A DNA stretch of 64,000 nucleotides from the NCBI RefSeq assembly GCF_016909015.1, contig NZ_JAFBFA010000012.1, positions 54,539 to 118,538 of the forward strand. The letters are read 5' to 3'. The notes under the pieces are model-generated. The model saw nothing but the letters and a program-made list of their open reading frames with translations, ran no database searches and was not told the DNA's origin. The DNA is from Gracilibacillus alcaliphilus (GTDB lineage Bacteria; Bacillota; Bacilli; Bacillales; Amphibacillaceae). Position 1 is the first letter of the stretch; every line of letters begins with the position of its first letter. The position numbers were made by a program, and so were the translations under genes. Shown one piece after another: positions 17,855 to 25,995 of the stretch.

Positions 17855-19786
17855 TTAGTAGCACTTCCTTTGCGTAATATCGGTAAAGTCTTGCAAGCAT
17901 TCTGGATTGCGAATAGAGGCTTTATTTTTGACTTGTTTTCCAATCGCTTCAGTTTTGGCTGCACCTTCCACTTTTTTGCCGTTATTCGTATGCGGAATAT
18001 CTGATACTTGATAAATACGACGCGGCACATGACGCGGAGAGGCCTTGAGACGGATTTCACGGCGAATCTGTTTCGCCAGCTCTTCCGTCAGCTGATCCAC
18101 CACTACACAAAGTACGATTTCTTCATCATTGTCACAAGGAAGCCCGAAAACAATTGAGTCTTGCACCTCTGGTATTTGTTCTAGTACACTATAAATTTCT
18201 GCCGTTCCAATTCTGACTCCGCCAGGATTGAGAACCGTATCCGCACGGCCATAGATAATAAAAGCCTGATCCAATGTCTGCTCAGCAAAGTCACCATGTG
18301 TCCAAATACCAGGACGATCAGCAAAATAACTCTGGTGAAAACGCTCATCGCCGCCTTCGCCATAGAAAGTAATCGGCATACTTGGGAAAGGCTGTGTACA
18401 GACTAGATCCCCTTTTCGCTCATAAACCGCTACCCCGCGGCTATCCCATACATCTACTGCCATACCTAATGCCTTACAACTTATCTCACCACGCTTGACC
18501 GGGTGAATCGGTGACCCCATTACAAAACAGCCTATAATTTCGGTGCCGCCGGAGATAGAGGCTAAATAAAGATCCTCTTTCACGGTACGGTAAACCCAGT
18601 CAAATTGTTCAGCTGCCAGCGGGGAACCGCATGATAAAATACTCTTTAACCGTGATAACGAATAGCGATCCTTGAGAACAATATTTTCTTTCATTAAAGA
18701 CTCTAAATATTTTGGACTCGTACCAAAATGGGTAACTCCTGTCTCTTCGGCAATCTCCCATAAATGATCTGGTTGATCAGGTAATACTGGTGAGCCATCA
18801 TATAATAGAATAGTAGCTTGACTAGCCAGCCCAGATACAAGCCATGGATACATCATCCATGCCGTATTGGTATACCAAAACAAAACATCAGCCGGTTTGA
18901 CATTACAGTGAATCTGGTGTTCCTTCACATGCTGAAGTAATGTACCTCCTACAGAATGAACAATAGCTTTCGGTAAACCCGTTGTACCTGAAGTATAAAG
19001 AATATATAACGGATCACGAAAACCTACTTGTTCAAAAACAGGTTCTTCCCTTTCCTGATCTATCAAAGACTCCCAAGTGATGCCGCCCTCTATCGTGCCA
19101 ATCGTCGTAACAATGGCTGAAATGCTGTCCACTTGGCTGACAGTCTCTACTATTTTATCGGTAATATCAAAAGGTTTCTGTTTATATTGGTAGGTTAAAT
19201 TGGCAATTAGCACCTTCGGCTGTACTTGGCCAATCCGATCGATAATTCCTTTTGCACCAAAGTCTGGTGAACAAGAAGTCCAAACGGCACCAAGTGAAGC
19301 AGTCGCAAGCAAGGCTACTAAGCCTTCAATATTATTGTTAGTAATACCCGCTACACGGTCTCCTTTTCTAACACCTAAACTTTGTAAACCTTGCTGAGCC
19401 TTTGCGACTTGTACACGCAATTCTTGATAGGTGATATGTCCCGTCACACCTGTCTCATCTGCCTCATAAGCCGCTATTTGATTCGCTGGTCCTTGCAGTA
19501 AATTCTCAGCAAAATTTAACTTAGCCTCAGGGAAAAAGACGGCATCTTGCATGGAATCACCCGGAATATATAGTGTATCGCCTTTCTCCCCAATTACCTC
19601 AGCAAAGTCCCATATAGCAGACCAAAATAGATCTACATTGGTAATTGACCAGCGGTGCAGTCGTTCATAAGGAAATAAAGGCTGTTGTACCGAATCAGCA
19701 AAACGCTTGATGTTCGAATCTGCGATATCACGCTCCGTTGGTTCCCATAATATGTGATTGTTTTGTGCTGTTAATTGAACACTCAT
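17855..19786 (-). CDS. Acetoacetyl-CoA synthetase
   Basis: A 643-residue ANL-superfamily acyl-CoA ligase of the length and layout of acetoacetate-CoA ligase. The N-terminal acetyl-CoA-synthetase-like cap has FWSAIWDFAEVIG. The P-loop-like A3 motif is YTSGTTGLPKAIVHS (about 265-280). ISGGTEIIG, the hinge GRADTVLNPGGVRIG and the C-terminal TNNGKKVEGAAK with the adenylation Lys are all present. It would activate acetoacetate (ATP to AMP + PPi) for the thiolase encoded upstream, giving two acetyl-CoA. It overlaps the thiolase gene by four bases. A related 3-oxo or sulfur-containing acid cannot be excluded. Confidence 0.85.
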   Translation of the reverse strand: MSVQLTAQNNHILWEPTERDIADSNIKRFADSVQQPLFPYERLHRWSITNVDLFWSAIWDFAEVIGEKGDTLYIPGDSMQDAVFFPEAKLNFAENLLQGPANQIAAYEADETGVTGHITYQELRVQVAKAQQGLQSLGVRKGDRVAGITNNNIEGLVALLATASLGAVWTSCSPDFGAKGIIDRIGQVQPKVLIANLTYQYKQKPFDITDKIVETVSQVDSISAIVTTIGTIEGGITWESLIDQEREEPVFEQVGFRDPLYILYTSGTTGLPKAIVHSVGGTLLQHVKEHQIHCNVKPADVLFWYTNTAWMMYPWLVSGLASQATILLYDGSPVLPDQPDHLWEIAEETGVTHFGTSPKYLESLMKENIVLKDRYSLSRLKSILSCGSPLAAEQFDWVYRTVKEDLYLASISGGTEIIGCFVMGSPIHPVKRGEISCKALGMAVDVWDSRGVAVYERKGDLVCTQPFPSMPITFYGEGGDERFHQSYFADRPGIWTHGDFAEQTLDQAFIIYGRADTVLNPGGVRIGTAEIYSVLEQIPEVQDSIVFGLPCDNDEEIVLCVVVDQLTEELAKQIRREIRLKASPRHVPRRIYQVSDIPHTNNGKKVEGAAKTEAIGKQVKNKASIRNPECLQDFTDITQRKCY

Positions 19787-20949
19787 GCTGTTGCCCCTTT
19801 CTTTGGTACTTCAATTAGAATCGCCATCCCTTGACCGCCGCCTCCACACAATGAGGCAATACCACGTCCGCCTCCACGGCGTTTTAATTCATAGGCTAAT
19901 GTTAAAACAAGTCGGAAGCCGGTCCCTCCAAGCGGATGACCAATCGCAATCGCTCCGCCGTTCACATTTATCTTACTTTCATCAATCGCTAGCTCTTTCG
20001 CACTAGCAATCACTACACTGGCAAAGGCCTCGTTAATTTCAAATAAATCAATTTCATCTGTTGTCAGCTCTTGTTTGGCAAGTAGTTTTTTTATCGCATC
20101 TGATGGCTTGGTCTGCAGGCTGGTATCTGGGCCTGCTGTTTCAGCCCAATCTACTACGGTTGCTAATGGCTCTGCACCAATGGATTCTGCCTTTTCTAAT
20201 GAAGTAACGATCCCAATACTAGCTCCGTCCGTCATTTGCGAAGCATTCCCCGCAGTGATTGTGCCATCCTTTTGAAAGGCTGGCCGCAGATTTGCCAATT
20301 TCTCCAAAGTAGTATTGGCGCGAATCCCCTCATCCTCTGTCAATATGTCTTCGTATGCAACAATTTCCTCCGCTAACCGTCCAGCCTGTTTCGCTTCCTG
20401 TGCCCTTTGTTGGGATAACAAAGCGAAGTAATCCTGTGCTTCTCGCTCCATCTGTAATTTTTTATTATATGTCTCTGTCAAAACACCCATCGATTGATCA
20501 CTTAATGCACACCATAGTCCATCATGCAGCAAGGTATCTGTTAGCTGTTGATGTCCGAAACTCTTTCTGGAAGGCTTCCTCACAACATAAGGCGCATTGG
20601 ACATGGAATCCATCCCGCCTACTACAAAGGTCTCGCCCTCCCCCAGCTTTATTCGCCGAGCAGCGTCTGCTATCGTTGCAATCCCGCCCAGACATACACT
20701 ATTTAATGTAATCGCGGGTGTCTGACTATCTAAACCTGCCTGATAAGCTACTTGTCTAGCTGGGTTTTGTCCCTGTCCTGCTTGAATAACTTGTGCCAGA
20801 ATAACCGCATCAATCACTCCCAATGCTGGGTATTTCTCTATTAAATAAGCTAACGGCCTGCTGGCCAACTCAACTGCACTATATGCAGCCAAAGCGCCAT
20901 TCCATTTGCCAAAAGGTGTTCGTTTTCCGTCCAAGATAACAACCGTCAT
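19783..20949 (-). CDS. Acetyl-CoA C-acetyltransferase (thiolase II)
   Basis: A 388-residue complete thiolase. The nucleophilic Cys is in NSVCLGGIA (about residue 85), the catalytic His in NVNGGAIAIGHPLGGTG (about 345) and the second Cys in SLCGGGGQG (about 375). First gene of a tightly overlapping operon with acetoacetyl-CoA synthetase, so it probably cleaves acetoacetyl-CoA to acetyl-CoA. Its start is about 25 bases after the terminator of a SAM-I riboswitch, which should make the operon respond to S-adenosylmethionine. That is unusual for this pathway. Confidence 0.9.
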   Translation of the reverse strand: MTVVILDGKRTPFGKWNGALAAYSAVELASRPLAYLIEKYPALGVIDAVILAQVIQAGQGQNPARQVAYQAGLDSQTPAITLNSVCLGGIATIADAARRIKLGEGETFVVGGMDSMSNAPYVVRKPSRKSFGHQQLTDTLLHDGLWCALSDQSMGVLTETYNKKLQMEREAQDYFALLSQQRAQEAKQAGRLAEEIVAYEDILTEDEGIRANTTLEKLANLRPAFQKDGTITAGNASQMTDGASIGIVTSLEKAESIGAEPLATVVDWAETAGPDTSLQTKPSDAIKKLLAKQELTTDEIDLFEINEAFASVVIASAKELAIDESKINVNGGAIAIGHPLGGTGFRLVLTLAYELKRRGGGRGIASLCGGGGQGMAILIEVPKKGATA

Positions 20950-20974
20950 TACTCTCGCCTCGATTCATGATTAG

Positions 20975-21010
20975 AAAATAAAAAAAGCCCTCTTCTGATA
21001 AAAAGAGGAC
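20975..21010 (-). terminator. Riboswitch expression-platform terminator
   Basis: Read on the minus strand, AGTCCTCTT and AAGAGGGCT form a 9-bp stem (one G-U) followed by TTTTTTATTTT, 26 bases before the thiolase start and directly after the SAM aptamer. Confidence 0.85.
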
Positions 21011-21018
21011 TCTTCCCG

Positions 21019-21128
21019 CTTCTTATCTTTCAGGATTACTCCTGATGGATGTAGCACCTTTTAAACCAATTTGTTTAAAGGTTGCCGGGTTTCATAGGGC
21101 CATTTCCCTCCACCGCTCTGGATAAGAT
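21019..21128 (-). promoter_or_regulatory. SAM-I riboswitch (S-box) aptamer
   Basis: Read on the minus strand, the closing stem TCTTATC/GATAAGA encloses the conserved S-box segments AGAGCGGTGGAGGGA, TGGCCC, ATGAAACCCGGCAACC, GGTGCTACATCC and AATCCTGAAAGATAAG. Together with the terminator that follows, this is a complete OFF-type SAM-I riboswitch. Known members control methionine, cysteine and SAM genes. Here the next gene is a thiolase heading an acetoacetate-type operon. Confidence 0.95.
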
Positions 21129-21153
21129 GTTCTTATTTATTTTATGGTTGGAA

Positions 21154-21181
21154 AAACTCTCTATTTCGGCATAGAGAGTTT
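21154..21181 (-). other. Hairpin between promoter and SAM aptamer
   Basis: A perfect 11-bp stem (AAACTCTCTAT/ATAGAGAGTTT) with a six-base loop lies in the leader before the aptamer. On the minus strand it ends in five T, so it could be a weak extra terminator or a 5'-stabilising structure. Confidence 0.5.
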
Positions 21182-21234
21182 CATCATCTATTACTCTTGT
21201 AAGGTAACCGTTAGAATCTAATTCCAAGTAATAT

Positions 21235-21269
21235 AGTATAATTTAGCACAGAGAGTTCTTAATTGTCAA
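21235..21269 (-). promoter_or_regulatory. Candidate promoter of the S-box operon
   Basis: On the minus strand TTGACA (21264-21269) is followed after 18 bases by TAAATT with an upstream TG (extended -10); TATACT overlaps at 21235-21240. The transcript would start about 105 bases before the aptamer. Confidence 0.55.
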
Positions 21270-21280
21270 TCTTTATCGAC

Positions 21281-21310
21281 AAAAAAACAGAACTTTCGCT
21301 CAGTTTTTTT
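21281..21310. terminator. Terminator after yidC
   Basis: A7 and T7 runs flank AACAGA/TCAGTT arms with one mismatch. It lies between the yidC remnant and the S-box promoter and could act on both strands. Confidence 0.65.
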
Positions 21311-21392
21311 GCTTATCTTTTACAAAAGCATTCTTACCATGTTATATTCCGGTACCATCGTTTATAGAACCTCCAATGAAGGCTGGCATGAT

Positions 21393-22182
21393 TTATTTGG
21401 ATAGATATGTTCTTGCAGACGATATCTTCCCGACACCGAAGCCTTTCTTTCCTATCACTGTCTGAACAATAAGAAATAATCCCCCAGTCGCCCAGTATAA
21501 CGGCAGTGCAGCCGGTGCACCGAAGGATACTACACCAATCATTACCGGTGAAAGTAGACCAATTATCGCAATTTGCTTTTTCTGCCGGGGTTCCATTCCT
21601 ATCTGCGATACCTTGAATTGGATAAAATAGACGATCATCGCAATCACAGCCATCCAAATATCCACATCGCCAAGATTAAACCATAAGAAAGAGTGGCTGG
21701 CGATCTCCGGTGTACTTCTAATCGCATAATAAAACCCGATCAAGATAGGAAATTGGATAATCATTGGCAAACAACCCAGCGATGAAAGCGGGTTAAACTG
21801 ATGTTTTGTGATACAACTGCATCATTTCTTGCTGCATATTGCCATCATTGCCGCTATCCTTATATTTCTTCTGAATCTCTTCCATTTCCGGTTTGAGCTC
21901 TTTCATTTTTTCCTGCATCTCTCGACTGGACTTCATCTGCTTTAACATAAACGGCATCAGCAGGAGACGAATAATCAGAGTTAACACAATGATGGACCAG
22001 CCATAATTGTCGCCAAACAGCCATGCCAGCTGTTTAATTAGATAAGAAAACGGAGCAATCAAATAGTCTTGAAAGAAGCCAGATGATTCGCCATTAGCAG
22101 TACACCCTGTTAAAAATAAAGTAAACGTAATGATAATTAAGCTATATTTTCCGAAAAAAGTGAATACAGATTTTTGTTCCAT
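21393..22182 (-). pseudogene. yidC: YidC/OxaA family membrane insertase, frameshifted
   Basis: Two adjacent frames make one YidC. Residues 1-129 (21793-22182) carry a lipoprotein signal (LFLTGC), the first conserved membrane helix and the coiled cytoplasmic hairpin (MKSSREMQEKMKELKPEMEE). The remainder (21393 to about 21805) starts with HQFNPLSSLGCLPMIIQFPI and carries the other helices. The shift is in a run of four A on the minus strand (21804-21807); removing one A restores YHKHQFNPLSSLGCLP. The intact product would be about 255 residues. It is probably a SpoIIIJ/YqjG-like second copy. Either a real null allele or a sequencing error. Confidence 0.85.
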
Positions 22183-22502
22183 TGTTGTCCTCCTCGTTTT
22201 TGTTTGCTTTGTAGTAACGAGAAGGAATGGTAGTCACTATCATCATCTGGTGCTTCAAGTCGTTTGATAGTATGTGTAAGCCAACCATGGATATCATGAG
22301 CAGTCTCATGTGTTTCGTATATCGGCAGCCGTTTCCATTCAAACGCATGGCATTCTTTGGTATATTCCTGATTGCGTGTCATTGTGTTGCGGACATGGAT
22401 ATGCAGCAACCGAAACGCAAACGCAACGGATAACACCATGGTCAGGTAGAAATACATTGGAGATATCCCCATTAACAAGTCATACAACAATTCAAACATC
22501 AT
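22137..22502 (-). CDS. Small membrane protein of unknown function upstream of yidC
   Basis: A 121-residue reading frame with a hydrophobic segment at about 12-33 (ISPMYFYLTMVLSVAFAFRLLHI) and a polar His/Glu-rich remainder. GGAGGTGAATACAG precedes the ATG ATG start, a strong ribosome site. Its end overlaps the first 46 bases of the yidC frame. I do not recognise a family. Position suggests co-transcription with yidC. The last 15 residues may be only read-through into the overlap. Confidence 0.55.
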   Translation of the reverse strand: MMFELLYDLLMGISPMYFYLTMVLSVAFAFRLLHIHVRNTMTRNQEYTKECHAFEWKRLPIYETHETAHDIHGWLTHTIKRLEAPDDDSDYHSFSLLQSKQKRGGQQWNKNLYSLFSENIA

Positions 22503-22642
22503 CTGTATTCACCTCCTTCGCTTGTTTATTTACTGTATACGATGTGATAAGATATTTGGTTTCATCATTTGATCATGAAAAAGTAGCCTATCCTACATTT
22601 TATCACAGCTATTCATCCGTTGTCTTTATTTATTACCTATTG

Positions 22643-23158
22643 TTAATCCTTTCCACACTGTTTTGTTGAGAAAAGATATCCTGTTCCTGTCCAACCATCT
22701 TTCGTTACCTCTGTTGCCCGATAATTTTCAGCTGTAAATTCTCCAATTACCTCTCGCCAAAACTGATTAGCTGCGTGATTTTCAGGATGTACAAGCACTT
22801 CCCAATAACCCGTGAATCTTTTAAAGATCAACGAAGCCGCTTTAGAACCAATTCTGGCCTTTCTATATTTACGCATAATGAAAAACTCTGCTATGGAATG
22901 TGAGTTAGCTTCATTCAATACATAACAATGGTCACTAACTAATATAAATCCAGCAAGTGTATTATCCACTAAAATAAAAAACGGAAACCTGCCAGATTCA
23001 GTCCAATAATGATCCAAAAAGCGATAGCCATAAAATCCGTACTGATTTACATCTTCTCCATTAAATTCACTAAAATCATACGCATACAATTCCATTAGCT
23101 GTCGAAGGACGGATTTCTCATTTTCTTCAACTGATCTAACCAGAATTTCTCCAGCCAT
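22643..23158 (-). CDS. GNAT family N-acetyltransferase
   Basis: A 171-residue protein with a GNAT layout: N-terminal strand ILVRSVEENEKSVLRQLMELY, central GFILVSDHCYVLNEANSHSIAEFFIMRKYRKARIGSKAASLIFKRF (the R-K-A-R-I-G-S part replaces the usual Q/RxxGxG/A acetyl-CoA loop) and C-terminal WEVLVHPENHAANQFWREVI. The acceptor is unknown. The start has only a weak GCGGGGA site. It lies 60 bases from repeat copy 2, so its promoter may lie within or next to that element. Confidence 0.75.
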   Translation of the reverse strand: MAGEILVRSVEENEKSVLRQLMELYAYDFSEFNGEDVNQYGFYGYRFLDHYWTESGRFPFFILVDNTLAGFILVSDHCYVLNEANSHSIAEFFIMRKYRKARIGSKAASLIFKRFTGYWEVLVHPENHAANQFWREVIGEFTAENYRATEVTKDGWTGTGYLFSTKQCGKD

Positions 23159-23218
23159 AACTATCCCCGCTTTCTATTTCCGTTTCCAAACCGGCGAATT
23201 TTGCAGCAAGCAATGTAA

Positions 23219-23493
23219 ATGCGTGTTCAAAAAGTTCGGTGAAAGGTCCCTCATCGGTTAAGTTCGCAACATCGTGTTGCAACACCGTTACTAGCACATC
23301 CTGTACGTCGAAAGTCCAAGGCGGCGTGGTTTGAGCCACGGAACGTATGCTTTTAATACGTGAGTAGCGGACTTGCACAGGATGTGTTGACTTCTGCGTT
23401 ACCCACACGATGTGGGTGAGCTTAGTAGAAGTACCCCTACCGCCAACGTAGAAATTCGCCGTGTCATTTTTTTCGGACTTTTTGAACATCCTC
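23219..23493. repeat. MITE-like repeat copy 2 (intermediate form)
   Basis: Inverted ends TGTTCAAAAAGTTC (from 23224) and GGACTTTTTGAACA (to 23488). The interior is collinear with copy 1: GCAACATCGTGTTGC, CATCCTGTACGTCGAAAGT, ACGTATGCTTTTAATACGT and CCCACACGATGTGGG are shared, but it lacks about 100 bases of palindromic sequence present in copy 1. It fills the space between the GNAT gene and the stop codon of the GH95 gene, which it touches. Confidence 0.75.
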
Positions 23494-23494
23494 T

Positions 23495-25867
23495 TTAAGA
23501 CATTGGCGTTAAACGATATTTTCTGCCTTTCACAGGTGTAAAACGATAATGCTCTTGTTCAGACAAATGACCGGCAACTTCCTCACCTGTCTTTTGGTCT
23601 TCAATATGCATCGCCTCCGCCAAATATACCGGTTGATCTGTCGCTACCGTCAGCATAACGAAGCTGACGCTGCCCTGTTTCCATACTATATCTACTTCCA
23701 ATCCGCCTCTGGCCCGTAAACCTCGCACACTGCCGTTCTGCCAGTTTGTAGGCAAGGCCGGCAGAAATTCCAGAAAACCTTGATGAGATTGTAACAACAT
23801 TTCAACAATTCCCGCTGTTACACCAAAATTACTATCAATCTGAAATGGTGGATGTGCGCCAAAAAGGTTGGCATAAACACCACCTTGATGATAATTAGCT
23901 GGATCAGCCTCATTGACTAATTGCAATGAATTTTGCAGCAATTCAAGAGCCTGATCCCCATCTTTAAAACGGGCCCATAAGCCAACTTTCCAGCCAAGAC
24001 TCCAGCCGGTGCCGCCATTTCCTCTCCGTTCTAATGATTTTCGTGCTGCTTGATAAAATGCCGGTTCATGATGCGGTGTTAACTGTCGGCCAGGAAACAC
24101 GCCAAACAGATGGGACACATGACGATGATAGATATCTTCATCTTCAAAATCGTCATACCATTCCTGTAATTGTTGGTACTTTCCAATTTTCATCGGATAG
24201 AGTCGATTTCTGATTTCTTTGATCTGCCCTTGTAAATCATCATCCTGTTGTAATTGATCGGTCGCTTCAATAAAATTACTAAACAGATCCCAAATCAAAG
24301 CCATATCCATTGTCGCCGAATGGCTGGTTGCATAGGTTCCATTCTGATAACGAAACTTATGCTCCGGCGAAGTGGACGGGCTGGTAATATAATAACCCTG
24401 CTCATTTTCTATCAGCCAGTCTTTATAAAAAAGCACAGCTTGTTTGATAATCGGGTATGCCTTTTCACGCAAATAATTGTCATCACCACTAAAGGCATAA
24501 TGTTCCCACAAATGCTGGGCTAACCATGCCGCTCCCATCGGCCATAATGCCCAGACGGGATCGCCCTCACCAAAATCACCTACCGGAGCGGTTTGACACC
24601 AAATATCTGTATTGTGGTGCGCCACCCAGCCATTTGCACCATAATTTATTTTTGCGGTATCTCTTCCTTTTACAGCTAAATGTTCAATTAATTCCAAAAA
24701 CGGCTGATGACACTCTGGCAAATTAGCTGTTTCTGCCGGCCAATAGTTCATCTCGGCATTAATATTTAAGGTATAGTTACTGCTCCATGGCGGCCTGGTG
24801 GAAGCATTCCATATTCCCTGTAAGTTAGCAGGCTGTGTGTCAGGACGAGAACTTGCGATCATCAAATAGCGTCCATATTGAAATAATAATTCCACCAATC
24901 CTGTGTCCCTTGCACCATACTGCTTAATTCGCTGGTCTGTCGGCAGATCCGGATCAACTGTGCCCTCATCTATCTTTAATTCCACACGATTAAACAGATG
25001 CTGATGATCCTCTATATGCCGCTGCCTTAATACCTGATAGGATTGTTCCAGTGCTGCTGATATATGTCTTTTTGTCTGCTTAGCTAATTCCAGATAACTA
25101 GTATCCGGCGTCTGATTGAATCCTCTAAAACTAGTTGCCGCAGCAAATAATATGGTTGCCGAATCAGCTCCATATAAATGGATACCGTCATGATCCACAG
25201 TCAGCTTCCCTTGCTCATGCATAATAGCTACTCTTCCAGAAAATTTGATCGCATTCCCTTCTCCATATACAATCGGTTGATCACGATTACAATAATTCGG
25301 AGCTACATGTTCAGGAGCGACCCCTTCGATCACAATCCCCTGCGCCTCTACTTTCGTTTGATAGCGCAGTGGACTGTCGATCTGCAGATGCAACGTTAAG
25401 CTATTTGATCTGTTGGCTTCTAAACGGAGCACCAGGACTTGATCAGGAGAAGAAACAAATCCCTCTCTTGTATAAGCAATATCACCAATACGATAATGGA
25501 CATGGCTTATTCCTGTCTCCAAGTCTAAACTTCTTTTATAATGATCAGCGATGTCACCATGCTCTTGACGCAGCAGAAGATTGCCGAATGGCAGGTATGT
25601 TTGTGTATATGGCCCCATCATTTCTTTTCCTAATTGATCAGCCTTCCCAAAGTCCTGCTGGCGGACGGCCTCTCTGATAGCCGTTAATACCTTCTGTGCT
25701 TTTGGATTATTATCTTGTTTTGGCGGTCCTGACCATAAAGTATCTTCGTTCAAAGCAATCCGTTCCTGTTCAATTTTGCCAAACACCATAGCACCTATAC
25801 GGCCATTTCCGATTGGCAATGCCTCTGTCCAACGTGCTGCTTCTTGACGGTATTGAAGTTTCATCAT
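23495..25867 (-). CDS. Alpha-L-fucosidase, GH95 family (copy 1)
   Basis: A 790-residue enzyme without a signal peptide, so probably cytoplasmic. The N-terminal domain begins WTEALPIGNGRIGAMVFG, typical of GH95. The (alpha/alpha)6 barrel contains NLQGIWNASTRPPWSSNYTLNINAEMNYWP (Asn pair that activates water in characterised GH95), STSPEHKF (acid Glu) and QIDSNFGVTAG (conserved Asp). These are the catalytic positions known from the bifidobacterial enzyme AfcA. It inverts configuration on alpha-1,2-linked L-fucose, though some members act on L-galactosides. A terminator separates it from the GH29 gene upstream. A paralogue is at 32935-35313. Confidence 0.95.
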   Translation of the reverse strand: MMKLQYRQEAARWTEALPIGNGRIGAMVFGKIEQERIALNEDTLWSGPPKQDNNPKAQKVLTAIREAVRQQDFGKADQLGKEMMGPYTQTYLPFGNLLLRQEHGDIADHYKRSLDLETGISHVHYRIGDIAYTREGFVSSPDQVLVLRLEANRSNSLTLHLQIDSPLRYQTKVEAQGIVIEGVAPEHVAPNYCNRDQPIVYGEGNAIKFSGRVAIMHEQGKLTVDHDGIHLYGADSATILFAAATSFRGFNQTPDTSYLELAKQTKRHISAALEQSYQVLRQRHIEDHQHLFNRVELKIDEGTVDPDLPTDQRIKQYGARDTGLVELLFQYGRYLMIASSRPDTQPANLQGIWNASTRPPWSSNYTLNINAEMNYWPAETANLPECHQPFLELIEHLAVKGRDTAKINYGANGWVAHHNTDIWCQTAPVGDFGEGDPVWALWPMGAAWLAQHLWEHYAFSGDDNYLREKAYPIIKQAVLFYKDWLIENEQGYYITSPSTSPEHKFRYQNGTYATSHSATMDMALIWDLFSNFIEATDQLQQDDDLQGQIKEIRNRLYPMKIGKYQQLQEWYDDFEDEDIYHRHVSHLFGVFPGRQLTPHHEPAFYQAARKSLERRGNGGTGWSLGWKVGLWARFKDGDQALELLQNSLQLVNEADPANYHQGGVYANLFGAHPPFQIDSNFGVTAGIVEMLLQSHQGFLEFLPALPTNWQNGSVRGLRARGGLEVDIVWKQGSVSFVMLTVATDQPVYLAEAMHIEDQKTGEEVAGHLSEQEHYRFTPVKGRKYRLTPMS

Positions 25868-25954
25868 TATCTTGCTCCTTTCCCAGCGAAATCATTTATA
25901 CACTTTCTGTTTAAAGTCTATCATAGATCAGCTTTTTTAGATTTTGTAAATAAA

Positions 25955-25983
25955 GAAAACAAGGTCAAGTGCTCCTTGTTTTC
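25955..25983 (-). terminator. Terminator after GH29 copy 1
   Basis: GAAAACAAGG and CCTTGTTTTC form a perfect 10-bp stem with a nine-base loop and a TTTATTTA tail on the minus strand, 13 bases after the GH29 stop. Confidence 0.9.
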
Positions 25984-25995
25984 TTCCTTTAGCGA

